A stretch of 64,000 nt of DNA from Halobacillus yeomjeoni (GTDB lineage Bacteria > Bacillota > Bacilli > Bacillales > Halobacillaceae), in the NCBI RefSeq assembly GCF_020171525.1, contig NZ_JAIVAI010000001.1:1116001-1180000 (forward strand), read 5' to 3'. A model generated the notes under the pieces. That model made no database searches, had not been told where the DNA came from, and saw only the letters and a list, made by a program, of their open reading frames with translations. Made by a program: the position numbers and the translations under genes. Shown piece after piece: positions 34,440 through 42,739 of the stretch. The number at the start of each line of letters is the position of its first letter. Position 1 is the stretch's first letter.

Positions 34440-34747
34440 GACACTGTTATTGCTTGGTGTTGCTATTTCATTCGTTAGCTTGTCTCAACTCTCTCCGTCC
34501 TGGAATTTGTATGAGGCGGTTTTTGGAATGCTCGTTTTCCGTGGGGTAACATGAACCCCACAGGAGTCTTCCTATTCCCAATGCCACCTCTTCAAAATAA
34601 GTGGACGTTAAAATCAAATACTCATATAAAGAGAAGGCCGTTACACCGACTACGAAAGGGAAGGGCAAAGAAAGGACCTAAACCACAATCCCCGACGGGT
34701 GGACTAGAAAAAATTAATTAAGATATCAAACAGACGTTAACAGAGCC
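34440..34747. mobile_element. MITE-like composite element, degenerate copy 2
   Basis: Shares with copy 1 the left-end sequence TGTTATTGCTTGGTGT, the segment TCCGTCCTGGAATTTGTATG, a decayed unit B palindrome (GAGGCGGTTTTTGGAATG ... CCAATGCCACCTC) and the right end TAACAGAGCC (34738-34747). Internal deletions have removed most of unit A. It lies in the 530-bp gap between the GNAT gene and ctaM. The remaining gap (34285-34439) shows only AT-rich sequence. Confidence 0.65.
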
Positions 34748-34814
34748 AAATGTTTTATACCTTCCTTTCGAAAGTATAAAAAAAGCAACGACTCTTTAGT
34801 CGTTGCTTGATCTG

Positions 34815-35276
34815 TTAAGTTCCTAGGATCGCTTTGATCATACTTGTCGTCGTTCCACCATCATAGATGATGTAAAGTAACAAATAAACCATGACTCCTG
34901 TGATGGCTGTGCAGAACCAGATGATACTCGTCACAGGTCCGATTTTTCTATGTTTGACGATCTTACGTTTGAACGCATAAGTCAGTGTAACGATTCCGAA
35001 TACAGCACCGACGGTTGCTAGGATGATATGGAATATCAAAAAGATCGTATAATAGATTTTGATGTCATCAGGCCCGCCGAAGCTGGTATTCCCTACAAAC
35101 ACAGTACGACTTAAGTAAATGATGAAAAATGTCAGGGCACTTACAGCCGCAGCAATCATGACACCTTTGTGGGCTTTACGTTTATTTTTTACAATAAGCA
35201 CCCAGCCGATGGCTACTAATACTGCACTAAGCACGATGAACGTGGTGCTCAGTGTTGGTAATAATGGTAAAGACAT
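34815..35276 (-). CDS. ctaM: DUF420 protein CtaM, cytochrome oxidase assembly factor
   Basis: A 153-residue protein with four membrane segments and the DUF420 hallmark histidine regions (AHKGVMIAAAVSALTFF, IFLIFHIILATVGAV, KHRKIGPVTSIIW). CtaM is needed for heme A-type oxidase function in Staphylococcus; YozB is the B. subtilis relative. It follows ctaG by 77 bp, supporting a role in caa3 oxidase assembly. Confidence 0.82.
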   Translation of the reverse strand: MSLPLLPTLSTTFIVLSAVLVAIGWVLIVKNKRKAHKGVMIAAAVSALTFFIIYLSRTVFVGNTSFGGPDDIKIYYTIFLIFHIILATVGAVFGIVTLTYAFKRKIVKHRKIGPVTSIIWFCTAITGVMVYLLLYIIYDGGTTTSMIKAILGT

Positions 35277-35353
35277 ACATCCACCTCTTCATTCTTGAAT
35301 CTTATACATGAAAAAGGGGAAGCCGATCAGTGATAGATAGACCTCCCTCTCCA

Positions 35354-36253
35354 TTACGTTTCACTTGGAACCTGGTCTGGCAAAGGATCAATCGTTTCTC
35401 TCTCACGGTTGAACCAGCTGAAGAAAATATAGGCGATTACAGATCCGAATATGATTTCCTGGGTAATTTTCATAATGATTCCACCCAGCTGCTGGTCTTC
35501 GATCATCGGTATAGGCATGAAATAATTCGGGCCACTTAAATTGTTTGCTAAATCACTAAGGACACTTTCAGGAACACACAAGCTCAACGCCTGAATCCAC
35601 GCGCCTGACTGCGAGTACGTATCGTATAAAGGAGATCCTGCGAAAATGATCAACCCGCAGGCAGGAGTGATCAAGACTCCATTTGCAAAAATGAAACCGA
35701 TTTTCAGAATCGGACTGAGACGATCCATCTCTTTCAACGGTGGGAATACAGACAACCACATACCGAATGCCGTAATTAAAATAATTGTTGTAATGATTGC
35801 ATGAGCCCATTCACTCGATTTTGCGAAATCAAAAATGGCAGGCATGTGATAAAGAGAAAAGAGTCCATTGAATAATAATAGTGACAATAAAGGTTTAGTG
35901 AAGAAGCGTAGAGCTGATTTGACGACTTTCGTGTCGTATAGGTTTCTCCACATCCACTCTGGAATTCCTTTGATAATCAAAATCGGAAATAGCAGATAAT
36001 ATAAAGCCATCTGCGTCATATGAGCTGTAAACATGATATGACCTAAAAGATCGACAGGCGATCCTTTGATGATATACAGCAGCACAAGGCCTGAATAGAA
36101 CGACAACTGCTGAAGTATCGTCGGGTATGATTCTCCGGCTTTTCTACGTGGACCGGTTAAATAATAATAAAGCGCTGCTAGCATGACAACGAATAATAGA
36201 TAAACGGGACTCCATAACGCACGGAACCCGAATATTTGAAGTTCTAACCACAT
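35354..36253 (-). CDS. ctaG: Cytochrome c oxidase assembly factor CtaG
   Basis: Polytopic membrane protein (299 residues, about seven segments) of the Bacillus-type CtaG family, required for caa3 oxidase formation. It probably acts in copper-B site assembly. Motifs: HIMFTAHMTQMALYYLLFP and LITPACGLIIFAGSPLYD. GAGGTGAG precedes the ATG. A terminator separates it from ctaF, so it probably has its own promoter and drives ctaM too. Confidence 0.93.
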   Translation of the reverse strand: MWLELQIFGFRALWSPVYLLFVVMLAALYYYLTGPRRKAGESYPTILQQLSFYSGLVLLYIIKGSPVDLLGHIMFTAHMTQMALYYLLFPILIIKGIPEWMWRNLYDTKVVKSALRFFTKPLLSLLLFNGLFSLYHMPAIFDFAKSSEWAHAIITTIILITAFGMWLSVFPPLKEMDRLSPILKIGFIFANGVLITPACGLIIFAGSPLYDTYSQSGAWIQALSLCVPESVLSDLANNLSGPNYFMPIPMIEDQQLGGIIMKITQEIIFGSVIAYIFFSWFNRERETIDPLPDQVPSET

Positions 36254-36332
36254 TGGTGTCTCACCTCGGTTTGTTTATGGTACACGACTCTATTTTAACG
36301 AATTCTTGCCAAAAAAACGAGTGTGTATTCGT

Positions 36333-36358
36333 CTAAATTACAATTGTTCATAATTTAG
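36333..36358. promoter_or_regulatory. Inverted repeat upstream of ctaG
   Basis: CTAAATTA (36333-36340) and TAATTTAG (36351-36358) form an 8-bp dyad around a 10-bp spacer, about 80 bp upstream of the ctaG ATG. A second palindrome TTTGT-CAC-ACAAA lies at 36366-36378. Operator function is an inference; no regulator is identified. Confidence 0.35.
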
Positions 36359-36380
36359 CCATATGTTTGTCACACAAAAG

Positions 36381-36407
36381 AAAAAGACCGGCAGCACCGG
36401 TCTTTTT
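36381..36407. terminator. Terminator between ctaF and ctaG
   Basis: AAAAAGACCGG, loop CAGCA, CCGGTCTTTTT; symmetric, placed right after the ctaF stop. Confidence 0.9.
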
Positions 36408-36419
36408 CAATATTCTTTC

Positions 36420-36740
36420 TTACCACCAGATAAGCGTTGTAAAAGTGATGATGGTCAGAAGCGCTACAGCTGCTCCCCCATACATCATCAAGGCAGGCAT
36501 GTCATGCCCTTTGTTTTTCATGTGCATGAAGTAATACAGTTGGAAAGCAACTTGCACAATCGCCAGAATGATCAGGGTCGGGATAATGAAATAGGTATCC
36601 ACTTCCATTATTACCATTCCGAAGGCGATGAACGTGAAAAGTATCATAAGCGCAAATGTAAGCACTTGGTGTTTCATCTCTTCTCTATGCTGCTTACGTT
36701 GATATTCTTCGTGATGAGCTGGTTTGGAGTTGTACGCCAT
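36420..36740 (-). CDS. ctaF: Cytochrome caa3 oxidase subunit IV
   Basis: Small accessory subunit of the aa3-type oxidase. It has 106 residues, a His-rich N-terminus (PAHHEEYQRKQHREEMKHQ) and three membrane segments (about 24-44, 48-72, 82-104). It follows ctaE by 3 bp and ends the ctaB-C-D-E-F transcript at a strong terminator. Confidence 0.93.
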   Translation of the reverse strand: MAYNSKPAHHEEYQRKQHREEMKHQVLTFALMILFTFIAFGMVIMEVDTYFIIPTLIILAIVQVAFQLYYFMHMKNKGHDMPALMMYGGAAVALLTIITFTTLIWW

Positions 36741-36743
36741 TGA

Positions 36744-37367
36744 TTAACCCACCTTTCCCATTAGGTATACAACTGTGAAGATGAATACCCATACAACGTC
36801 GATGAAGTGCCAGTAAAGGCTGGCAATATAGAACTTCGGAGCATTATAAAGATTCAAGCCACGCTTCTGGTTACGAATCATCAGCGTTACGATCCAGGAA
36901 AGACCGAACAATACGTGTCCTCCGTGGAATCCTACTAACGTGTAGAAGGCTGAGCCAAAGGCTGATGACCTGAAGGTGAATCCATACTCATGGATATAGT
37001 GATAGAACTCATAAATCTCAAAACCAAGGAAAGCGAAACCAAGCGCTACTGTAATGCCCAACCATTTCTGCATTTTACCAAAGTCATGATTTTTCATGTG
37101 GTACATGGCATAGACACTGGTCAATGAACTTGTCAGAAGGAGCATCGTCATAATGAAGACGAGCTCGAGTCCGAACAAGTGCTCTGGTGTATTCTCACCC
37201 TGGGTGGAACCATTCAGTGCTAGATAAGTTCCGAATAGAGAAGCGAACAATACGGTTTCGCCACCAAGGAAAAACCAGAAAGCTAAAAACTTATTTTTTC
37301 CTTCAAGGGTGGCTTTTTCAGGATCATGTGGTAATTTTGTCGGATTCAACACATCTTCATGACTCAT
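36744..37367 (-). CDS. ctaE: Cytochrome caa3 oxidase subunit III
   Basis: Membrane subunit III (207 residues, five segments). Visible features are FLGGETVLFASLFGTYLAL, FYTLVGFHGGHVLFGLSWI and the C-terminal YWHFIDVVWVFIFTVVYL. The ATG overlaps the ctaD stop (TAATG), so it is translationally coupled. Confidence 0.95.
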   Translation of the reverse strand: MSHEDVLNPTKLPHDPEKATLEGKNKFLAFWFFLGGETVLFASLFGTYLALNGSTQGENTPEHLFGLELVFIMTMLLLTSSLTSVYAMYHMKNHDFGKMQKWLGITVALGFAFLGFEIYEFYHYIHEYGFTFRSSAFGSAFYTLVGFHGGHVLFGLSWIVTLMIRNQKRGLNLYNAPKFYIASLYWHFIDVVWVFIFTVVYLMGKVG

Positions 37368-39238
37368 TATTTCGCCACCCCTTTCTTAATATCTTCTTCA
37401 ATCTCTTCTTTATGAATGTGATGACCTAAGTCGTCTTTCACAGAACGGACCAGCATGGAGCCCAGAAGGATACCCATACCTGCAAATACTGCAATCAACC
37501 AAGCTTTGTTATCGACTTGATAGATGAATCCGAAACCTGCGATGAACGTGCCTAATGACATCATGAATGGTAGGAATGATGCGTTCGGCATGTGGATGTC
37601 TCCAAGCGGTTCTGCTGGAGTCATACCTTCCTTGCCATCCATTTTCTCTACCCATAGAGGGTCTAAACCACGGACAAGTGGTGTTTGTACAAAGTTATAG
37701 TGTGGCGGTGGAGATGGAATCGCCCATTCGAGCGTACGACCAGTTCCCCATGCGTCGCCGTCTGCTTTTTTCTCTTTCTTCGCTGAATAAATGACGTTGT
37801 AAACGAAAATCAGTGTACCGATCGCCATGAAGAATGCACCGACCGTACTGATCATGTTTCCAGTTTCCAGGCCTTGACCTTCAAGGAATACCCAGTAACG
37901 ACGAGGCATACCCATCAGTCCAAGGAAGTGCTGGATGAAGAACGTCAAGTGGAAACCGACGAAGAATGGCCAGAAAGCAAGCTTCCCTAGTTTTTCATTC
38001 AACTTGATACCGAACATCTTCGGCCACCAGTAGTGAAGGGCTGCGAAGATACCGAATACTACACCACCGACGATAACGTAGTGGAAGTGACCGACAACGA
38101 AGTACGTATCATGGTACTGATAGTCGGCTGCTGCTGCTGCAAGCATAACACCTGTCATACCACCGATTGTAAAGGATGGAATGAAAGCTACAGACCATAG
38201 CATAGCAGCTGTCATCTTGATCTGACCGCCCCACATCGTGAAGAGCCAGTTGAAAATCTTGATACCAGTCGGAACGGCGATAGCCATTGTCGCGACGGCG
38301 AAAATAGAGTTAGCAATTGGACCCATACCTACTGTGAACATGTGGTGAGCCCATACCATGAATCCTAAGAAACCGATAAGAACGGTTGCGAACACCATCG
38401 CAGAATATCCGAATAGACGTTTCTTAGAGAAAGTAGAGAAGATATCACTGAACGCTCCGAATAATGGAAGGATCAGGATATAAACTTCAGGGTGTCCGAA
38501 AATCCAGAATAAGTGCTCCCAGATGATAGCGTTACCGCCAAGACCTACATCAAAGAATGCAGAACCGAACATACGGTCGAACATCATCAGGAATAGTCCT
38601 ACTGTCAAAGCAGGGAATGCGAATAAAATCAAAGTAGATGTTACGAATACAGACCACGTGAATAGTGGCATACGCATATAAGTCATTCCAGGTGCACGCA
38701 TGTTAACGATCGTTACCAGGAAGTTGATACCACCGATCAACGTACCAGCACCGGAAATTTGGAGACCCATGACATAATAGTCGACTCCGTGTCCAGGTGA
38801 TGTTGTAGATAACGGTGCATAGTTTGTCCATCCTGCATCCGGAGCTCCACCGGTGAACCAGGATACGTTCAACATCAATCCGCCGAATAGGAACAACCAG
38901 AACCCTAGAGAGTTCAAGAATGGGAATGCAACGTCCCTGGCTCCTATCTGTAATGGAACTACGGCGTTCATTAATGCGAATATGAGCGGCATGGCCGCCA
39001 GGAAAATCATTGTAGTTCCGTGCATCGTAATCATTTCATTGTAAAGACCAGCTGAGATGAAGTTGTTGTCCGGTTTCATCAGCTGAATACGAATTATCAT
39101 GGCTTCAAGCCCGCCAATTAGGAAAAACAAACCACCAGCATACAAATAAAGATGCGCAATCTTTTTGTGGTCTACTGTTGTCAAGTAATCCCAAATCGCA
39201 GCGCCGAGCCCACGTTTTTGCGCTACTGCAGTACTCAC
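37367..39238 (-). CDS. ctaD: Cytochrome caa3 oxidase subunit I
   Basis: Catalytic heme-copper subunit (623 residues, about 12-14 segments) that reduces O2 and pumps protons. Motifs: MITMHGTTMIF (low-spin heme His), WIFGHPEVYI (Cu-B His and cross-linked Tyr), WAHHMFTVG (Cu-B His pair), and VVGHFHYVIVGG (heme ligands). It starts with GTG (STAVAQKRGLG), with GGGAGG upstream. Located 32 bp after ctaC. Confidence 0.97.
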   Translation of the reverse strand: MSTAVAQKRGLGAAIWDYLTTVDHKKIAHLYLYAGGLFFLIGGLEAMIIRIQLMKPDNNFISAGLYNEMITMHGTTMIFLAAMPLIFALMNAVVPLQIGARDVAFPFLNSLGFWLFLFGGLMLNVSWFTGGAPDAGWTNYAPLSTTSPGHGVDYYVMGLQISGAGTLIGGINFLVTIVNMRAPGMTYMRMPLFTWSVFVTSTLILFAFPALTVGLFLMMFDRMFGSAFFDVGLGGNAIIWEHLFWIFGHPEVYILILPLFGAFSDIFSTFSKKRLFGYSAMVFATVLIGFLGFMVWAHHMFTVGMGPIANSIFAVATMAIAVPTGIKIFNWLFTMWGGQIKMTAAMLWSVAFIPSFTIGGMTGVMLAAAAADYQYHDTYFVVGHFHYVIVGGVVFGIFAALHYWWPKMFGIKLNEKLGKLAFWPFFVGFHLTFFIQHFLGLMGMPRRYWVFLEGQGLETGNMISTVGAFFMAIGTLIFVYNVIYSAKKEKKADGDAWGTGRTLEWAIPSPPPHYNFVQTPLVRGLDPLWVEKMDGKEGMTPAEPLGDIHMPNASFLPFMMSLGTFIAGFGFIYQVDNKAWLIAVFAGMGILLGSMLVRSVKDDLGHHIHKEEIEEDIKKGVAK

Positions 39239-39270
39239 GCTTTAACCTCCCTTATCAATCTCATTGCAAC

Positions 39271-40344
39271 TTATTGATCGTTTTTAGGCTTGTTTACAGA
39301 ATCCAGTTCAGTACCCACGTCTGTATGTTTCAAGCCCATCAAATAATCAGCGATTTTACTTGCTTCTTCTTTATTGACAATGTTTGCAGGCATTTTGTTA
39401 CCTGGCTTGATTTCATCTGGATGAACGATCCAGTCAACAAGATTTTCTTTAGATGGTTCAAGAATACCTGCGATCTTGTTGCGGTTACCGAAGTTTGTCA
39501 AGTTCGGTCCTACACCCGCAGATGCTCCTCCAATTGCGTGACAGCTCATGCAATTGTTGTTAAACAACTCTTGTCCTTCTTTTGCAGAAGCCGTTTCAGG
39601 CTCAGCTTCAGGATCTACATTCTGCATATCTTCTTTCCATTGTTCAAACTTGTCAGGACTTACTGCAACAACACGGAAGTCCATCAAAGAGTGGGAAGGT
39701 CCGCAAAGTTCAGCACAGTGTCCCCAATATACGCCCTCTTCATAGGCTTCCAAATACATCGTGTTGATGTTTTCTCCTGGGTTCGTGTCCATCTTACCTG
39801 CGATGGCAGGTACCCAGAAGGAGTGGATGACGTCACTTGCTTTCATATCTAAGTACACGCGCTCGCCAACCGGAATGTATAATTCCTGACTTGTCGCAAT
39901 TTCCTGACCTTCGTAATTGAAGTGCCACCAGTACTGGTTACCAGTAACTTCAACCGTAAGTACACCTTCTTCATCCTGGGAAGATTGGTCAGCAAGGTCG
40001 AATGTAGCTTGAACAGTAGGTACAGCCAATACAAGAAGAAGAATAATTGGAATGACTGTCCAAATGACCTCCAAGGTGTGATTACCTTCTGTCTGTTTTG
40101 GTACGAAATCTTCCTGGCCTTTCTTTTCACGGTAACGGACCAGCACGAAGAAATAAATTGCCATTACGATAACAAATACGAATACCATTATCGCAATACT
40201 GATCAACATAAGATCTAATAATAATTCCGCTCCATAACCTTCAGGCTTCAGGGCACTCAGGTTTTCCTGACCACATCCGGCCAAAAACAACGTAAGAGCA
40301 CTGAACAGCAACAGAGAACGGAATTTTCCCATCCAACCTCTCAT
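39271..40344 (-). CDS. ctaC: Cytochrome caa3 oxidase subunit II with fused cytochrome c domain
   Basis: Lipoprotein subunit II (357 residues) with lipobox LAGC, two membrane segments, a CuA domain (HSFWVPAIAGKMD and CAELCGPSHSLM) and a C-terminal class I cytochrome c domain (CMSCHAIGG heme site, MPANIV Met ligand). It receives electrons from cytochrome c, making this a caa3 type. ATG 40344 has GAGAGGT 7 nt upstream and gives a normal lipoprotein signal; an in-frame ATG 11 codons earlier is less likely. Confidence 0.96.
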   Translation of the reverse strand: MRGWMGKFRSLLLFSALTLFLAGCGQENLSALKPEGYGAELLLDLMLISIAIMVFVFVIVMAIYFFVLVRYREKKGQEDFVPKQTEGNHTLEVIWTVIPIILLLVLAVPTVQATFDLADQSSQDEEGVLTVEVTGNQYWWHFNYEGQEIATSQELYIPVGERVYLDMKASDVIHSFWVPAIAGKMDTNPGENINTMYLEAYEEGVYWGHCAELCGPSHSLMDFRVVAVSPDKFEQWKEDMQNVDPEAEPETASAKEGQELFNNNCMSCHAIGGASAGVGPNLTNFGNRNKIAGILEPSKENLVDWIVHPDEIKPGNKMPANIVNKEEASKIADYLMGLKHTDVGTELDSVNKPKNDQ

Positions 40345-40420
40345 GAATGATACCTCTCTTTCTCTTTTTGATTTCATGATATTTATTTTGGAACCGGCTC
40401 AAAATTTATGAGCCAGTACT

Positions 40421-41359
40421 TTAAAAAGGGAATGGCAATGTGACGATGACCATCATAAAGAATATGATTGTCAGGTAGTTCAACGAATAGAGGAACATCC
40501 AAGTCGCCCATTTGTAGTCATCTTTCATGAAGAAACCGGCAATCCCAAGGACAAGCCAGCCGAAAGACAAAACAAAAGCAGTAATTAGAAATATACTGCC
40601 GAGAGATGCAAGATAAATAGGTAAAGGCAGCAAACATGCCACATAAATGACCATTTGACGCTTAGTCATCTCAAACCCGTGGACTACAGGGAGCATAGGA
40701 ATTCCCGCAGCCTCATATTCATCTTTTTTCTTCATAGCTAAAGCCAGGAAGTGCGGCGTCTGCCAGATGAACATGATCAAAAATAAAATAACAGCTTCTA
40801 ACTGAAGCCCTGGATCGATCGCTGCCCAGCCGATCAACGGTGGTACAGCCCCTGAAAAACTACCGATAACGGTGTTGATCGTATACCTTCTCTTCGACCA
40901 CATCGTATAAAGGACAACATAGACGAACCATCCAAAAGCTCCAAACAAGGCAGCCTGAACGGTCGTAAACATCAATATGACAAAACCTATAACCGAAGCC
41001 CCTATACCGAGTGCTTTGATCAAGGATAATGACATCGTCCCTGTTACAGTCGGACGGTTGACAGTCCGTGACATAATCGGATCGATATCTCGATCATACC
41101 AGTTGTTAATGATGCAGCCACCGGCTATGACGAAAGCGGTTCCGAACATTGTCAGCAAAAATGTAACCCAATGATCTATGAATGAAGATCCTGTGTAATA
41201 GAGTGCTAACCAGAATCCTGCAAAGGTCGTAATTAAATTCGAATTAATGATACCTACTTTGATCAAACTTTTAATATCAGCTAACAATGAAGACTCACGG
41301 ACAGTCGACCGGCCAATCATTTCTGTAGAAGCAGATTCGACTGTTCTTGGATTGTCCAT
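40421..41359 (-). CDS. ctaB: Protoheme IX farnesyltransferase (heme O synthase)
   Basis: UbiA-type membrane prenyltransferase converting heme B to heme O. The 312-residue protein has about nine membrane segments, the prenyl-diphosphate motif NNWYDRDIDPIMSRTVNRP (about 105-123), YTMWSKRRYTINTVIGSF, and WQTPHFLALAMKKKDEYEAAG. It heads the cta oxidase transcript, divergent from ctaA, which uses its product. A small hairpin without T-run lies between it and ctaC. Confidence 0.95.
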   Translation of the reverse strand: MDNPRTVESASTEMIGRSTVRESSLLADIKSLIKVGIINSNLITTFAGFWLALYYTGSSFIDHWVTFLLTMFGTAFVIAGGCIINNWYDRDIDPIMSRTVNRPTVTGTMSLSLIKALGIGASVIGFVILMFTTVQAALFGAFGWFVYVVLYTMWSKRRYTINTVIGSFSGAVPPLIGWAAIDPGLQLEAVILFLIMFIWQTPHFLALAMKKKDEYEAAGIPMLPVVHGFEMTKRQMVIYVACLLPLPIYLASLGSIFLITAFVLSFGWLVLGIAGFFMKDDYKWATWMFLYSLNYLTIIFFMMVIVTLPFPF

Positions 41360-41476
41360 CGTAATATCTTCCTCCTTCTACCTTCCTCACGCTCATTGTG
41401 AAAATCATACAGTTCGACGTAAGGTCGGGCCTGTTCTTGTCTTTCTTCCAGACAATTGACAAGAAACATCAAAATT

Positions 41477-41505
41477 ATTGTATCATGGAATCCTTGTTCT
41501 ATCTA
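41477..41505 (-). promoter_or_regulatory. Possible SigA promoter of ctaB
   Basis: Minus strand TGATACAAT gives an extended -10 (TACAAT at 41482-41477). The -35-like TAGATA is at 41505-41500, 17 bp away. Confidence 0.4.
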
Positions 41506-41523
41506 TTTAATTAGGAGATTTTT

Positions 41524-41570
41524 GTGGAAATGTGACAACTTTGTGAAAGCTGTTTCACATTTTTCACACA
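41524..41570. promoter_or_regulatory. Cluster of TGTGA/TCACA half-sites between ctaA and ctaB
   Basis: Contains the 18-bp palindrome TGTGAAA-GCTG-TTTCACA (41542-41559), flanked by TGTGGAAA, TGTGACAA and TTTTCACACA. It lies just upstream of the ctaB promoter candidate. In B. subtilis the redox response regulator ResD binds repeatedly in this intergenic region, with TTGTGAA-like sites. A Rex site would have 4 rather than 6 bp between TGTGAA and TTCACA. Confidence 0.5.
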
Positions 41571-41718
41571 CTGGTATAACCCTAATTAAAGGCTTGATAT
41601 CAATATTTCCAGAGAAAGTCGACAACAATCTCAAGAAATGAGCACCTTTATATTTCTAGCAAACCCTGTCCTTTATTGCAAGTTTTTTTCAATGTAAAAT
41701 GATTTCTTTTTTTCAACG

Positions 41719-41727
41719 TGGTATGAT
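41719..41727 (+). promoter_or_regulatory. Extended -10 promoter element of ctaA
   Basis: TGGTATGAT (TGn plus TATGAT, 41722-41727), about 55 nt before the ctaA ATG; the -35 (ATGATT) is poor, consistent with an activator-dependent promoter. Confidence 0.45.
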
Positions 41728-41783
41728 ATCCTTCGGCTATTTTACTTCTAGTTATTATTGGTACGAAATTGAGGTGGACAGTT

Positions 41784-42710
41784 ATGAAGTGGTTGAAAAC
41801 GACGGCAGTTGCTGCTTGTCTCGGCATGTTATTGGTGCTGTTAGGCGGAGCTCTCGTCACGAAGACAGAATCAGGCATGGGATGTGGAAAAAGCTGGCCA
41901 CTATGCCATGGACAGTTGATTCCATCAGAAATTGATACGGCTCTTATCATAGAACTGAGCCACCGCGTCATTTCCGGCGGTGTCGGATTAATGGTGTTGT
42001 TACTATCCATACTTGCCTGGAAAATGGTCGGACATGTGCGAGAAGTTAAGTTTCTATCCTTTCTTGCATTCTTCTTTCTATTGATGCAGGGATTGATTGG
42101 AGCTGCAGCTGTTAAATGGGGGCAGTCAGATTTTGTACTTGCCATGCATTTCGGAATTTCACTTGTTTCTTTTTCAGCTGTCTTGTTATTGACGATCATC
42201 ATTTTTGAAATCGATCGAAAGTTCGACGCTCAGTCTCTATGGATAAAAAAAGACTTCAGGATACAAATATACATGTTGACGTTATATACATTAGGCGTCG
42301 TATACTCCGGAGCCCTAGTCAGACATACGTACTCCAGTATGGCCTGTCTGAACTGGCCTTTCTGTTCCAATGCTTCCCCATTGGACTTTGCCTCTTATGG
42401 ACTCGGGCAATGGATTCAAATGGGGCATCGATTTGCTGCAAGCATTGTAGTTATATGGACACTCCTGATTTTTAAAAAAGCATGGAAAGAATACAGACAC
42501 AGTTCCGTCATGACCAACGGCTGGGGAATCGGTTCTGGTTTACTCATTCTTCAAGTGATTCTGGGTGCCTTATTAATTGTTAGCTATGTCCATTTAGGCC
42601 TTGCTCTATTACATGCACTCGTCATCTCTTTGTATGTAGGCTTGTTATCTTACTTTCTTTTATTATCCTCTAGAAGCAGTAAAAATGAAAAACTAACAAA
42701 AAAGCCCTGA
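41784..42710 (+). CDS. ctaA: Heme A synthase
   Basis: Membrane monooxygenase converting heme O to heme A. It has 308 residues and eight membrane segments. The Cys pair CGKSWPLC (about 36-43), preceded by VTKTESGMG, and a second pair CLNWPFC after LVRHTYSSMA are family-specific, as are the heme-ligand histidines in ELSHRVISG and MGHRFAASIV. ATG 41784 has GAGGTGG 6 nt upstream; the upstream TTG is rejected. Divergent to ctaB. Confidence 0.95.
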   Translation: MKWLKTTAVAACLGMLLVLLGGALVTKTESGMGCGKSWPLCHGQLIPSEIDTALIIELSHRVISGGVGLMVLLLSILAWKMVGHVREVKFLSFLAFFFLLMQGLIGAAAVKWGQSDFVLAMHFGISLVSFSAVLLLTIIIFEIDRKFDAQSLWIKKDFRIQIYMLTLYTLGVVYSGALVRHTYSSMACLNWPFCSNASPLDFASYGLGQWIQMGHRFAASIVVIWTLLIFKKAWKEYRHSSVMTNGWGIGSGLLILQVILGALLIVSYVHLGLALLHALVISLYVGLLSYFLLLSSRSSKNEKLTKKP

Positions 42711-42737
42711 CAGTCTCTATGACTGCAGGGCTTTTTA
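42698..42737. terminator. Bidirectional terminator between ctaA and pyc
   Basis: GCCCTG-a-CAGTC pairs with GACTG-CAGGGC around TCTAT, with A-run and T-run flanks. Confidence 0.92.
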
Positions 42738-42739
42738 TT

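Noticed and set aside
39178-39852. 224-codon plus-strand frame opposite ctaC/ctaD
   Set aside because: Shadow of well-supported oxidase genes; no independent coding signal.
41542-41559. Canonical Rex operator at ctaA-ctaB
   Set aside because: The palindrome has 6 bp between TGTGAA and TTCACA rather than 4, so a ResD-type assignment is more plausible.
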